Below are positions 21,955 through 34,078 of a DNA stretch of 64,000 nucleotides, one piece after another. The position numbers and the translations under genes were made by a program. The stretch lies in assembly GCF_002575655.3 (NCBI RefSeq), contig NC_053035.3, forward strand, positions 379,603,792 to 379,667,791, read 5' to 3'. This DNA is from Aegilops tauschii subsp. strangulata. Lineage: Eukaryota; Streptophyta; Magnoliopsida; Poales; Poaceae. Every line of letters starts with the position of its first letter. Position 1 is the first letter of the stretch. The notes under the pieces were generated by a model that had not been told where the DNA came from, ran no database searches, and saw only the letters and a list, made by a program, of their open reading frames with translations.

Positions 21955-23632
21955 ATGTCAAGTGCACCGCACAATCACGACGAGCACGACTTAGCTCTGC
22001 CGTCGGACAGTGTTCGGGAGATCGCACCTGCAACTACTCCGGCCCTCAATCCGGAACAAATTGCGCCATCTGAGGAAGGGTGGATAGACCCCGCCACGGA
22101 GGCCGCACTCTCAGTGGCGATAGAGCCGAATACTGACTTCACCTCCCATGAGACCCATGTTGCCGAGCCGTTGGATCCGTCCCCGGCTATGGGCTCCGAG
22201 CCGCCTGCGTCCGTGCCTATCGAATCCGATTGGGCACGATCATGGAGTTTACCTCCGCGGATATCTTTCAGCACTCGCCCTTTGGCGACGTGCTAAACTC
22301 GTTGAGTTCTTCTCTCTCCCTGTTAGGAGACCCTTGGCTGAACTATGTCCGGCTAGAATGGGATGCGGACGACGAAGAAATTCGCTCCCCACCCACCACC
22401 CACTTAGTAGCCACTGTCGACGATTTAACCGACATGCTCGACTTCGGCTCCGAAGACATCGACGGTATGGACGATGATGCAGGAGATGAACAAGAACCAC
22501 CGCCCACAGGGCGCTGGACTGCCACCTCATCGTATGACATATACATGGTGGACACTCCCAAAGAAGGCGATGGTGATAAGACAGCGGAGGATAATCCCTC
22601 CAAGAAGCAATCCAAGCACCGACGTCAGCGGCGCCGCTCTAAGTCCCGCCATAGCAAAAGCAGTGATACTGGCACAAGAGACAATAACGCTCCGGATAGT
22701 CCCCTCCAGCCAGACCTCGAGCGGGAGGATGAACAAGCTAGCCCTCCAGAACAGGCAGCAGACGGAGAATCGGAGGATGACAAGTACATGCCTCTCTCCG
22801 AAGACGAGGTGAGCCTCGGCGACGAAGAATTTATCGTGCCTGAGGATCCCGTCGAGCAGGAGTGCTTCAAGCGCCGGCTTATAGCCACAGCAAATAGCCT
22901 GAAGAAAAAGCAACAACAGCTTCGAGCTGATCAAGATCTGCTAGCGGATAGATGGACCGAAGTCCTTGCGGCCAAGGAATACGAACTCGAACGCCCAACC
23001 AAGAGTTACCCAAAGCGCAGGTTGCTACCCCAACTCGAGGAGGAAGCACTAAAACCTACATCACCAGCGTATGATGCGGCTGATCGGCCACCTCGTGGCC
23101 GAGACAGAGGGGCATATCAACCCGCACCCCGTCGCCAGACAAACAAAAGCACCAAGGCCCGGGGCAACACGTGGGACCTGCGACACGTATTGGAAAACAA
23201 AGCAGGGCATACAAGATTGATCTACGGATCACGGGGTCGCGCCCCAACGCGTGATGCTGCTCGTCACGCCGGATACATTAAAAGCAAATCCGGCCAGGCC
23301 GAATACAGCAGACAAGACTCGTATGAACTGTGTCGTGACATAGCCCGGCACAGAGGCGCCGCACACCCCCTATGCTTCACCGATGAAGTAATGGATCATG
23401 AATTCCCAGAAGGATTCAAACCCGTGAACATTGAGTCATACGATGGCACAACATACCCCGCGGTATGGATCGAGGATTTCCTCCTCCACACCCACATGGC
23501 CCGCGGTGACAGACACAAGCGCCGCAACAACGGCGATAACGCCGAAGACACGGCAGTCAATGTTGGATTTAGTGGCCCTAAATCCGGTCAGCGGAAAAAG
23601 CCGTTCAAAAGAAGCAATCCGGGCCCATCCAG
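21955..23632 (+). pseudogene. gag: element D Gag, core domain deleted
   Basis: N-terminal residues read from the ATG at 21955; a frameshift near 22230 moves the frame to one continuing MEFTSADIFQHSPFGD. After an Arg/Lys/Ser-rich and an acidic region comes a coiled-coil-like ANSLKKKQQQLRADQDLL and the block FTDEVMDHEFPEGFKPVNIESYDGTTYPAVW split here for length. After HMARGD (about 23505) the product jumps directly to HKRRNNGDN, so the Retrotrans_gag core expected between them is absent. A second frameshift near 23630 leads into the knuckle and protease frame. The deletion call relies on my knowledge of related Gag proteins. Confidence 0.8.
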
Positions 23633-24562
23633 TTGGATCGTATACTCGATCGCTCGTGTCAAATTCACGGCACCCCCGATAAGCCAGCCAATCACACCAA
23701 CAGAGAATGCTGGGTGTTCAAGCAGGCCGGCAAATTGAATGCCGAAAACAAGGACAAGGGGCTGCATAGCAACGACGAGGAGGAGCCTCGGCCGCCGAAC
23801 ACGGGAGGACAGAAGAGGTTCCCTCCACAAGTGAAAACGGTGAACATGTTATACGCAACCCATATTCCCAAGAGGGAGCGGAAGCGTGCACTAAGGGACG
23901 TCTATGCGATGGAGCCAGTCGCCCCAAAATTCAACCCATGGTCCTCTTGTCCGATCACCTTTGATCGCAGGGACCACCCCACTAGTATCTGTCATGGCGG
24001 ATCTGCCGCATTGGTCCCTGACCGCATCATTGACGGATTTCACCTCACTCGAGTCCTTATGGACGGCGGCAGCAGCCTGAACCTGCTCTATCAGGATACA
24101 GTGCGCAAAATGGGCATAGACCCCTCGAGGATCAAACCCACAAAAGCCACCTTTAAAGGGGTAATCCCAGGCGTAGAGGCCTGTTGCACGGGCTCAATCA
24201 CACTGGAAGTGGTCTTCGGGTCTCCGGACAACTTTCGAAGCAAGGAGTTAATCTTCGATATCATCCCCTTTCGCAGCGGCTATCACGCACTGCTCGGACG
24301 AACCGCATTTGCCAGATTCAATGCGGTACCACATTATGCATACCTCAAACTCAAAATGCGAGGACCACGCGGGGTTATAACAGTTAATGGAAACACAGAG
24401 TGCTCGCTCCGCACGGAGGAGCACACTGCAGCTCTCGCAGCAGAAGCGCAAAGTAGCCTTATTAGGCAAGCCGACAATTCGGCGAAAAAGACCCCGGACA
24501 CCTTCAAGCGAGTCCGGAGTACCCCGCAGGCGGATCGGCGGGCACGTTTTGAGCTCGACTAG
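23633..24562 (+). pseudogene. pol: element D zinc-knuckle-like motif and aspartic protease
   Basis: Frame of 309 codons entered by frameshift from gag. Begins with CQIHGTPDKPANHTNREC (C-x2-H-x8-H-x4-C, the Tat variant of the knuckle). The active site is VLMDGGSSLNLLY, with FRSGYHALLGRTAFARFNA as the second half of the fold. It ends in TAG at 24560-24562 with no RT downstream. Confidence 0.85.
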
Positions 24563-25744
24563 TAATTCGGCCTCCGTCCTAGTCCCAGTCGAGTGGCGAA
24601 ATCTGTGCCACGCGTACATAACTACGCACTCAAGATACCATGGGCATAGGCGGAGGCACCACTACAGCACGTCCCACAATGCGGCTCAACCGCCCCAGGG
24701 GCTGTATACCTTTATCGTTTTTCTCTCTTTCAGGACCTTACTCTCTGGAAGCCCTTTCCGGCAGTCTAATCGTTGAACTCATGGCGGTAAGGAAATACCA
24801 AGGAAGCAAGATAGTCTGACGTACAAGGGAATCCTCAGGTGGTCTCTGATAACGATCGATATACCTGTTTTGCATCCCATACGCAGCTTGCCCTTGGATA
24901 GGACATGTCAAATAGTCATATTTTTTGCTTATTGCACTACTTGTATCCGTACGCTTCGGCGTACTATTTAATAACAATGCATAGCATTAGCCTATTATTG
25001 CATTACCCTTTCTTTTTTTGTCTGCTTATTTACGACAGATTGCACTCGTACATTCTGGTACGACTAGTACGCCAGGGGCTTCAGTATACCCCATAATACG
25101 GCGTGAGAAGTCCGAACACTTTCGACAGTGCGGCACCCCGAACTTATAGCATTATATGCATCAGCTCCGAATCATGGGTCAATAGTTGGGTTTGCCCGGC
25201 TCCCATGTTTTGGTACCTTACGTTCCGGCTAAGGTAGCACTAGGAGAACTACTGCGATTGTGTCCCGGTTCTTCCGGACAAGCACCTCAGTAGAGAAAGC
25301 CGAAAACTGACTGTCATGATAAGGCGAGAGCTGGTCGCTATTCGAGAGGTCTCAAGTCCTTAAAGACTTTTTCCGCTTCGGGCGAGGAGTCGGCCTTGTC
25401 CGACTTAGGCGTATATAGCGCCCCAAATTCGGCCTTCCGAATACTAGGGGCGTCGCCAAAATTTAAAATTGTAGACTTCTATGGCTAAGTGAGAGTGATA
25501 AAGCTTTATAGTCTGATTGCCTGGTTCGCTGTGCTGAACACCTCCTTCGAAGGACCCAAAATTGGGATAAAGAGTGCTCAGGTTTATCCCGAACACCTCA
25601 GTACTAGTTACATGGGGGCAGAAGCCGACGACTGGCCAACTCTCAGATTTTATAAATGGCCGCACAAAAGGTAATATTTTAAATTAACACGCGTTGCATA
25701 GCGCAAATGAACTAGTTTCATATCACAGGATCACATGAGTACAT
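24563..25744. other. element D non-coding stretch where RT and integrase should be
   Basis: No RT, RNase H or integrase motif in any frame. The sequence resembles the untranslated part beyond integrase in related elements. The word TTCGGCC or its complement recurs here and through the rest of D (for example about 23293, 24565, 25425, 26061, 26355). Confidence 0.65.
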
Positions 25745-28700
25745 TCATTCGAATATTACATCCTTAGCACACTCCTCAGCCACAAGACGAGCACCCTTCA
25801 GGACACTGTCATAATACTTTTCGGGGTGGCGATGCTCCTTGCCTTACGGTGGCCCCTCCTTCACCAGCTTTACGGCGTCCAGCTTCGCCCAGTGCACCTT
25901 CGCCCGGGCAAAATCCCTGCGCGCACCCTCTTTGTAGACGGACCGCTTTATGACTTCAAGCCGTGGGCAGGCATTCACAAGCCGCCTCACTAGACCGAAG
26001 TAGCTATCAGGCAGGGGCTCGCCAGGCCACATCCGGACTATAAGACCCTTCATGGCCTGTTCGGCCGCCTTGTGAAGCTCGACCAGTTGCTTCAGCTGGT
26101 CGCTCAAGGGAATTGGGTGTTCAGTCCCAGTATACTGAGACCAAAATAGCTTCTCCATCGAGCTCCCCTCCTCGGCCCGGTAGAACTCCACGGCATCCGA
26201 CACACTGCGGGGCAGATCTGCGAACGCTCCTAGAGAGCTCCGAACTCGGGTAAGTAAAAGGAAAGTTTCCTTCACATGCTTGCTTTGCATAATGAATGCC
26301 TTACCCGCTGCTATATTCTTAACCGCCTCAATTTCCTGGAGGGCCTTTTGGGCTTCGGCCTTGGCATTTTGTGCACTCTCGAGTGCCTTTGCAAGCTCGG
26401 ACTCCTGCGTCTTAGAGTCACGCTCAAGGACTTGTACTTCTCGGCAAAGTCCTGGAGCTCATGCTGCACCTCGCCAACTCCGGCCTCTTGTTTCTCGCGT
26501 TCGGTGCGCTCCTTGGCCGCTTTGTCTTCGGCCTCGGATAGCGCCTTCTTCAGGGCCGCCACTTCGGTCGTGGCCCCTAGCAAATTCATGAAAATCCTAT
26601 GATTTAATAACCAAATTTTGTTTATAATGCACAGACGGGGTATCGCTTACCTTTGTTCTCTTCGAGCCGCCTCTTGGTAAGGTCGAGCTCTTTCTTGGAC
26701 CGCTCAAGGTCCTGCTTCAGTGCAGCGACCTCTGCAGTACGTGCGGCAGCGGCTAGCAGTGAAGCCTGCATATGCACATAGACATATTCTGATTAGACTC
26801 CTGCGGTTATTATTTGATCCTCTATTCGGCCTTTCTTCGCGAGCGCCAAATAGAACATCAGGGGCTACTGTCTATGCTATAACAGTTTCTTATAATTTGA
26901 TTACTTACCTGAAAGCCTGTTTATTAGGATGGCACAGGCTTCAGTCAGTTTGCTTTTGGCAGACTGAACCTTCTCGATCACCGCACTCATGATAGTGCGG
27001 TGCTCATCGTCGATGGAAGCGTCGCGAAGCGCTTCCAGCAAGTTGTCCGGTGCCTCTGGATGGACAGAGGCCACCGGCACAAGCGGCTTGCCCCTCTTAG
27101 CGAGGGGTCGCCTGACAGAGTCCGGAACCACTGGAGGTTCCGGCGCAGTATTCGGCTGGGGGCCGAATTTGCTGCCCCCGTCATCGGAGCCCATGGGAGT
27201 CTTGCTCCCCTTGCACCCAATGTCGGGAATGTCGCCTTGAGGTGCCTCCAAGACTATCTCCCCTTGGTTCGGTGCCCTCTAAGACAACACCTCGACGTTG
27301 TCCATAGGGCGAGGGGAGGAGGCGGTCAGAAATGAATCGCTGTTCAGGTCTGACGGGCCCAAAGAATCATCCGACGAAGATACGTCGATGTGGGCTCGAG
27401 AGTGGTTGCATAATCACGCGCAGCGTGATAAGAAATAGTACAATGAGACGTACCAAGAATTATTATGGGGTTTGTCCCTGGGCAGCCACTCATCCTCGCT
27501 AAAAGCGGCCGCGGTGGAGCAGTCCGGAAGGAGAGTCCTTCCCTTCTTGGACCCTTCGGCCTCCCTAGATGGGGCGGCCTTCCTTTTCTTGTCTCCCCCA
27601 GCTGGGGGGGGGACTTTCCTCTTCTTCCTCCCCGTTTTCGTAGGAGGAGTGTGCCTCGGTGTTTTCGGACGATATCCGATATAACCTCGCGCCGGAGACC
27701 CTTCTGGGTCCCCGTGGCCTTCTTCTTGGCCTTCTTCGCCGGCACCTCGTATGGTGCCGGAACCAGCATCTCCGTCAGGAGAGCATCTGCTGGATCTTCG
27801 GGCAGGGGGGCTGGACAATCGATCTGCTCCGCTGTCGCTACCCAGTCATGTTAAATGGCGTGGAGGCTTAGATCCCGCGCGTGGTTATACTGGGGAAAAT
27901 AACATCTTATGAGATATAAAAGACTTACCGGATTGGCAGAGCGCTTTGCGAAGAGTCCGCGGTCCTCGATAAGGGGAGGAGGTACCTCGGCGCCCTTGAA
28001 CAACACCTTCCAAACGTCCTTGTGCGTCGTGTCAACGAGCTCTCGCAGCATCTGGTGCTCGGCAGGGTCGAACTCCCACAAGTTGAATGCCCGTCTTTGA
28101 CATGGGAGGATCCGGCGGAAGAGCATGACTTGAACCACGTTGACCAGCTTGATTTTCTTGCTCATCATGTTTTTAACGTAGGCCTGGAGTCCGGTCAGCT
28201 CTACCGAGGAACCCCAGGATAGGCCCTTCTCTTTCCAGGAGGTGAGCCGCATGGGGATTCCGGATCGGAATTCGGGGGCCGCCACCCAGTTGGTGTCGCG
28301 CGGCTCGGTGATGTAGAACCACCCCGATTGCCACCCCTTTATGGTCTCCACATAGGAGCCTTCGAGCCAGGTGACGTTGGGCATTTTGCCCACCATGGCG
28401 CCTCCGCATTCCGCTTGCTGGCCGACCACCACCTCTGGCTTAACGTTGAAGGTCTTCAGCCACAGGCCGAAGTGGGGCTTGATGCGGAGGAAGGCCTCGC
28501 ACACGATGATGAAAGCGGAGGTGTTGAGGATGAAATTGGGGGCCAGATCGTGAAAGTCTAGCCCGTAGTAGAACATGAGCCCGCGGACAAACGGGTGGAG
28601 AGGAAATCCCAATCCGCGGACGAAGTGGGTAAGAAATACTACCCTCTCATGGGGCTCTGGGGCAGGGATGATCTGCCCCGCATCTGGCAGCCGGTGTGCG

Positions 28701-28849
28701 ATATCCGCGGCCAGATATCCAGCTCCTCGTAGCTTTGTGATGTCCTCCTCCGTAACGGAGGAGACCATCCACTTGCCTCTCGCTCCGGACATGCTTGGAG
28801 TGGTTTGAGGGGGGAATGCGAACTTGGGTGCTGGAGCTCGAGTGCGCAA
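25745..28849 (-). pseudogene. element D oppositely oriented gene, Transposase_28 (PF04195)-like, decayed
   Basis: Exon 1 runs from an ATG at 28849 (or 28792, MSGARGKWMVSS) to a donor CCG|GTAAGT at 27929, 307 codons without a stop. It holds a clear PF04195-type block (ERVVFLTHFVRGLGFPLHPF, then LAPNFILNTSAFIIVCEAFL). Further exons lie at about 27820-27344 (basic, KKAKKK), 26700 and 26590-25745 (coiled coil EVAALKKALSEAEDKAAKER, then a conserved C-terminus with LFWSQYTGTEHPIPLSDQLK). Damage: a 1-nt loss near 26440 and an early TAA at 25844-25846; the frame would go on to TGA 25745-25747. Middle exons are not fixed to the base. Same layout as the gene in element C: own TATA, just inside the 3' LTR, opposite strand. 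Confidence 0.75.
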
Positions 28850-28902
28850 GAATGGATGAGCAAGGAGGAAGGGGTGTGGGTGAAAAGATGAATCTTGGTC
28901 CC

Positions 28903-28908
28903 TTTATA
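28903..28908 (-). promoter_or_regulatory. TATA box of the element D antisense gene
   Basis: On the - strand CTTATAAAGGG lies about 55 bp before the ATG at 28849. This is a fitting distance for a TATA-driven transcript with a short leader. Confidence 0.65.
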
Positions 28909-29344
28909 AGAGCAGAAGAAACTATGCGCCTCTCTACCTGCCTGGTAAGCTCGCTTATTCCCCAAGCGCCGTGATTAATGGCGCAGTTGGGTTACCCACA
29001 CCCGTATTGATGAGAATCCCGTAATAAGGGGGACATGATCTCTGCTTCGACAAGACGTGCCAAGGAAACCGCCTCGCAATATGTGCAGTAGCTGGTTGAA
29101 AAAAAATGGTTCGAATAATGACCGGGCCGTGGTGTGATGTCATGCTACAGAAGTTGTCAGCAGATCATATTTGTGGAAATATTATTCTCTCTATGGTGGT
29201 ATGTGGAATTTGTTTTGCAGAGCCGGACACTATCCTTGTGTTCAAAATCTTCTATGGAATATTCGGAGGAGGAACCCGCCTTGCAATGTCGAAGACAATC
29301 TGCGCGCCGGACTCGTCGTCATTGAAGCCTGGTTTAGGGGCTAT

Positions 29345-29580
29345 TGAGGGAATCCTAGATTAGGGGGTCCTCGGACAGCCGGACTGTTGGACTATCAAGA
29401 TACAAGATTGAAGACTTCGTCCCATGTCCAGATGGGACTCTCCTTGGCGTGGAAGGCAAGCTTGGCAATACGGATATGTAGATCTCCTCCCTTGTAACCG
29501 ACTTCTTTCCCCTATATATTCCCATATACGGATATGTAGATCTCCTCCCTTGTAACCGACTTCATTCCCATATTCCCATA
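29345..29580 (+). repeat. element D 3' LTR, truncated and rearranged
   Basis: Preceded by the PPT-like GGTTTAGGGGCTAT. True LTR runs 29345 to about 29506 (to CTTGTAACCGACT). Then follows TTCTTTCCCCTATATATTCC, which matches element B's own LTR (30383-30415), and the unit ATACGGATATGTAGATCTCC... starts again at 29526. So two units of 58 and about 55 bp stand in tandem before element B sequence resumes near 29581. Confidence 0.8.
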
Positions 29581-30026
29581 TACCTTGTAAAAGGTTGGGA
29601 GGCGAAACATTAAGCCCCTATCTTTCTCTGTGTTCGATGAATACTATTTGTTCTAAAAATATGCTTTGAGTGGTAGCAATCATGGAAGACTAAATGATAG
29701 TTGAGTATGTGAAGTTTGCTGAATCAAAGCTCTGACATAGACTCTTCCTAGAAATAAGATGAATTGCAATTGTTTGATGACTGAGAACATAGTTTGTTAG
29801 TTTTCAAGAAAGTTTATGATCTATACTTTAACATGTGAATAGCTTGTTACTTGATCATGAAAAGTTCTATGAGTTGAGCTACTGTTATGACATATAATGA
29901 TGCTAGAAAAGGTGATTGAAATTATCATTGATCAAACTTATGCACCGGCTAGCATTCACACTTCATAAATTATTTCTTTTATTATTTACCTACTCGAGGA
30001 CGAGCAGGAATTAAGCTTGGGGATGT
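29581..30026 (+). other. element B internal region after element D, with polypurine tract
   Basis: No gene. AT-rich sequence ending ACGAGCAGGAATTAAGCTTG and the polypurine-like AAGCTTGGGGATGT at 30013-30026, directly before the 3' LTR. Confidence 0.75.
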
Positions 30027-31670
30027 TGATACGTCTCCAACGTATCTATATTTTATGAAGTATTCATGCTATTATATTATCCATCTTGGATGTTTTATGG
30101 GCTTTACTATGCACTTTTATATTACTTTTGGGACTAACCTATTGACCCAGAGCCTAGTGCCAGTTTCTGTTTTTTCCCTTGTTTCAGTGTTTCGCAGAAA
30201 AGGAATATCAAACGGAGTCCAAACGGAATGAAACCTTCGGACAAGTTATTTTTGGAAAGAAAGCAATACGGGAGACTTGGAGTGCACGTCAGGGGATCAA
30301 CGAGGAGAGCACGAGGCAGGGGGGCGCGCCCACCCCCCTGGGCGCGCCCTCCACCCTCGTGGGCCCCTTGTGGCTCCCCTTACCGACTTCTTTCGCCTAT
30401 ATATTCCCATATACCCTAAAACCTTCGGGGAACAGAATAGATCGGGAGTTCCGCCGCCGCAAGCCTCTGTAGCCACCAAAAACCAATCGGGACCCTATTC
30501 CGGCACCCTGCCGGAGGGGGGATCCCTCACCGGTGGCCATCTTCATCATCCCGACGCTCTCCATGACGAGGAGGGAGTAGTTCACCCTCGGGGCTGAGGG
30601 TATGTACCAGTAGCTATGTGTTTGATATCTCTCTCTCTCTCTCTCTCGTGTTTTTGAGGTGATACTATCTTGATGTATCGCGAGCTTTGCTATTATAGTT
30701 GGATCTTATGATGTTTCTCCCCCTCTACTCTCGTGTAATGGATTGAGTTTTCCCTTTGAAGTTATCTTATCGGATTGAGTCTTTAAGGATTTGAGAACAC
30801 TTGATATATTTCTTGCCGTGCGTATCTGTGGTGACAATGGGATATCACATGATCCACTTGCTGTATGTTTTGGTGATCAACTTGCGGGTTCCGCCCATGA
30901 ACCTATGCATAGGGGTTGGCACACGTTTTCGTCTTGACTCTCCGGTAGAAACTTCGGGGCACTCTTTGAAATACTTTGTGTTGATTTGAATAGATGAATC
31001 TGATATTGTGTGATGCATATCGTATAATCATACCCACGGATACTTGAGGTGTCATTGGAGTATCTAGGTGACATTAGGGTTTTGGTTGATTTGTGTCTTA
31101 AGGTGTTATTCTAGTATGAACTCTTTAATAGATCGATCCGAAAGAATAACTTTGAGGTGGTTTCGTACCCTACCATAATCTCTTCGTTTGTTTTCCACTA
31201 TTAGTAACTTTGGAGTGACTCTTTGTTACATGTTGAGGGATAGTTATATGATCCAATTATGTTATTATTGTTGAGCGAACTTGCACTAGTGAAAGTATGA
31301 ACCCTAGGCCTTGTTTCCTAGCATTGCAATACCGTTTACGTTCACTTTTATCATTAGTTACCTTGCTGTTTTTATATTTTCAGATTACAAAAACCTTTAT
31401 CTACCATCCATATTGCACTTGTATCACCATCTCTTCGCCGAACTAGTGCACCTATACAATTTACCATTGTATTGGGTGTGTTGGGGACACAAAAGACTCT
31501 TTGTTATTTGGTTGCAGGGTTGTTTGAGAGAGACCATCTTCAACCTACGCCTCCCAGGGATTGATAAACCTTAGGTCATCCACTTGAGGGAAATTTGCTA
31601 CTGTCCTACAAACCTCTGCACTTGGAGGCCCAACAACGTCTACAAGGAGAAGGTTGCATAGTAGACATCA
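30027..31670 (+). repeat. element B 3' LTR
   Basis: 1644 bp, partner of 2972-4587; followed by the TSD ACGTC at 31671-31675. It has a longer CT microsatellite (about 30630-30648) and an extra GC-rich segment near 30330 compared with the 5' copy. Confidence 0.93.
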
Positions 31671-31675
31671 ACGTC

Positions 31676-32887
31676 CAGATCCTCGCAAGCACAATATCAT
31701 TGGCACAAAATGGATCTACCGCAACCAACAAGATGAAAATGGCCTTGTGGTCAGGAATAAGGCACGGCGTGTAGCTCAAGGCTACACACAGGTTGAAGGA
31801 ATTGATTTCGACGAAACTTTTGCACATGTTGCTAGACTTGAGGCTATTCGCATATTACTTGCTTATGCTAACCATCATAATATCATCTTATATCAAATGG
31901 ATGTGAAAAGTGCATTCCTCAATGGTAAGCTTGAGGAAGAAGTATATGTTGCTCAACCCCCAGGTTTTGAAGATCCAAAGCATCCTGACAAAGTCTTCAG
32001 ACTCAATAAGGCCCTCTATGGCCTCAAGCAGGCCCCTCGGGCATGGTATGATACTTTGAAGGAATTCCTCATGAAGAAAGGCTTCAAACCCGGTTCACTT
32101 GACCCAACTCTTTTCACTAAATCTTATGATGGTGAATTGTTTGTGTGCCAAATATATGTTGATGATATCATCTTTTGCTGTACTGACCAACGTTACAGTG
32201 ATGAATTTGCCTATATGATGAGTGAAGAATATCAAATGTCTATGATGGGAGAATTGAAATTCTTCTTAGGTCTTCAAATTCGTCAACAGTGCAATGGCAT
32301 ATTCATATCTCAGGAGAAATACCTCAAGGATGTACTGAGGAAGTTCGACATGCAAGATTGCAAAGGCGTCAAAATCCCTATGCCCACAAATGGCCATCTA
32401 TGCACTGATGAAAATGGTATTGACTTTGATCAAAAGGTATACCGCTCCATGATTGGTTCTTTATTGTATTTATGTGCATCTAGGCCAGATATTATGCTTA
32501 GTGTTTGCATGTGTGCCCGATTTCAAGCTACACTGAAGGAATCACACCATAAGACTGTGAAGCATATTCTTTGATATCTAGCTCACACTCCAACACTTGG
32601 ATTATGGTATCCCAAGGGCTCGGCTTTTGATCTCATTGGATATTCAAACTCTGACTATGTTGGTGATCGTTTGGACCGCAAGTCCACATCAGGCACATGC
32701 CATTTCCTTGGACGATCCTTGGTATGTTGGTCCTCGAAGAAAAAGAACTGCATATCACTGTCTACTACTGAGGCTGAGTACATTGCTACTGGTTCTTGCT
32801 GTGCTCAATTGCTATGGATGAAGCAAACCCTCAAGGACTACGGCATCAACATGAAGAATGTGCCTCTCTATTGTGACAATGAGAGTG
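31676..32887 (+). pseudogene. pol: copia Pol: reverse transcriptase and first part of RNase H
   Basis: Resumes the frame broken at 2971. RT motifs: [70 protein letters not shown], and the catalytic [12 protein letters not shown] near 32155. The RNase H begins at about 32630 with GYSNSDYVGDRLDRKSTSG, CHFLGRSLVCWSSKKK and STTEAEYIATG. One TGA at 32572-32574 fits CGA-to-TGA (Leu-Arg-Tyr expected). Otherwise the frame is open to 32887, where element A is inserted within CDNES. Confidence 0.93.
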
Positions 32888-34059
32888 TGTCGGTGTGGAA
32901 CGACACCTATGGGATCACAAGAATCCCTACTACGGTTGCCGGGGCACGGGATTGCGAGAAGAGCAGGGCTAGTAGACAGGACAAGGATCGTTTACCCAGG
33001 TTCGGGCCGCGAGGATGCGTAAAACCCTAGTCCTGCTTTGGTGGGTGTATTTCACAGAGTTCTTGAGCTCTCGAACTAGCTGTGGTCAGTGCGTGGTTCG
33101 AAAGAGTCGAATGCTTCTCCAGTACGCCATGGGCCTCCTTTTATAGTTGGAAGGGGCTGCCACAGTGACACAAAGGAGGTGGAAAGGCGTACAGTGCCCT
33201 GAGCTTATCGCTCATATTACAGGACAAGACGCATTTAATGCATAGCTTAGGTGTCCTCTTGCTTTATTGGGGGCGGGGGCGAGGCCCGTCCCGTCCGTCG
33301 TCGCTCCTCCTCGCTCTGACACGCACCCTGGCCAGCGATGCGTGCGGCGCCATGTAGGCAGGCAGGCAGCCGAGTTGGCGCAGTGGCGGAGCCTTCACGA
33401 AGATTTGCATGCCGCCACGCAGGCGCTCAATGAGTTGGCCTGGGAGCTGCATGTTGCCATGCTGGTGCCCGCCCAGCTGGTTGGGCTGGCAGCTGCATGT
33501 GAACGGTGGTGGAAGCTTGGTTGGCGTGGGCCTGGCGGTGACCCTGCTGGCGTCCTTGGCGAGGGCCTTGCCGGGTGGCCCGGCAAGGGTCTTGCCGTGT
33601 GGCCCGGCAAGGGTCTTGCCGTGGCGCGCTGTTGTCCCGGGCAAGGGCCTTGCCGGGGGTCTGGTGGCCTTCCTCGGCAAGGATCTTGCCGAGAATCGTC
33701 GTCTTCAAATCCTCATCTGATCTTGAATATGTGTTCACAAAGATCTGCATGCCACCACAGAGGTGCCTTCCCGAGCCCTGGCCCCACGTCGATGATGGCG
33801 TTGGGGACCGTGGGCTCAAGTGTAGCTCGCTCTGTTGGTGTGGGGCGAGCTGCCCCGGCAAGGGTCTTGCCGGGGGAACCTGCTTCGTCCCTCTGCTCTT
33901 CGTGGTCTTCGCCTTGGCGTTGCTCTGATTTATCTTGGGCTTTGGTCTTACCTTGGCTCACCTCCCCTGTCCTGCTTGGCTTGACCATAGGTGCGGCTCT
34001 GACTGTCCGTGCACAGGTATAGGGGTACAAAAATGCACCCCTCTTTTCGTACACCGACA
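32888..34059 (-). repeat. element A 3' LTR
   Basis: 1172 bp against 1147 bp for the 5' LTR. Most of the difference is one extra 24-bp unit around 33574-33621 containing the palindrome CGGCAAGGGTCTTGCCG. Several such palindromes stand in the LTR (33581, 33605, about 33638, 33668, 33850). Confidence 0.95.
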
Positions 34060-34078
34060 GGAGCCGCCGGGCCTGGGC
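34060..34078 (-). other. element A polypurine tract
   Basis: On the - strand GGCCCAGGCCCGGCGGCTC precedes the 3' LTR. In copy E the same place reads GGCCCGGGGGCTTC, a better purine run. Confidence 0.55.

Larger units (their letters stand above)
21251..29580 (+). mobile_element. element D: deleted Tat-lineage gypsy retrotransposon
   Basis: 5' LTR at 21251-21697 (TGAGGGAGTCC...CACCGACA), gag and protease on the + strand, an oppositely oriented gene at 25745-28849, and a PPT and start of the 3' LTR at 29345. RT, RNase H and integrase are missing: protease ends at 24562 and the next coding DNA is the antisense gene. The 3' LTR is only about 160 bp of true LTR followed by rearranged sequence, so the right TSD is lost; the left TSD would be GTATT (21246-21250). 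It could not move without help. Confidence 0.9.
2972..31670 (+). mobile_element. element B: Sabrina/Wham-type gypsy LTR retrotransposon (apparently non-autonomous), with two nested elements
   Basis: Bounded by two similar LTRs (2972-4587 and 30027-31670), both starting TGATACGTCTCC and ending GACATCA, and flanked by the TSD ACGTC (2967-2971 and 31671-31675). It sits in the copia pol gene between codons for ELVKR and PDPRK. Without elements C (5053-18084) and D (21251-about 29580) the internal part is about 4 kb and encodes one small ORF but no protease, RT or integrase, so it would need proteins from a relative. The family name is from memory of the LTR and of the phrase before the 3' LTR (ACGAGCAGGAATTAAGCTTG). 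'Fatima-type' is an alternative. Confidence 0.93.

Noticed and set aside
22527..22934. - strand frames opposite to element D gag
   Set aside because: Shadows of the gag frame with no recognisable domain or promoter.
21251..29580. A private dispersed word in element D (TTCGGCC/GGCCGAA)
   Set aside because: About ten copies seen where about one is expected, but it overlaps GC-rich codon use and is weaker than in C or A/E, so I do not claim it separately.
33267..34022. Long + strand frame in the element A 3' LTR
   Set aside because: GC-rich LTR sequence with palindromes; no domain, and the frame is not kept in the 5' LTR or in element E.
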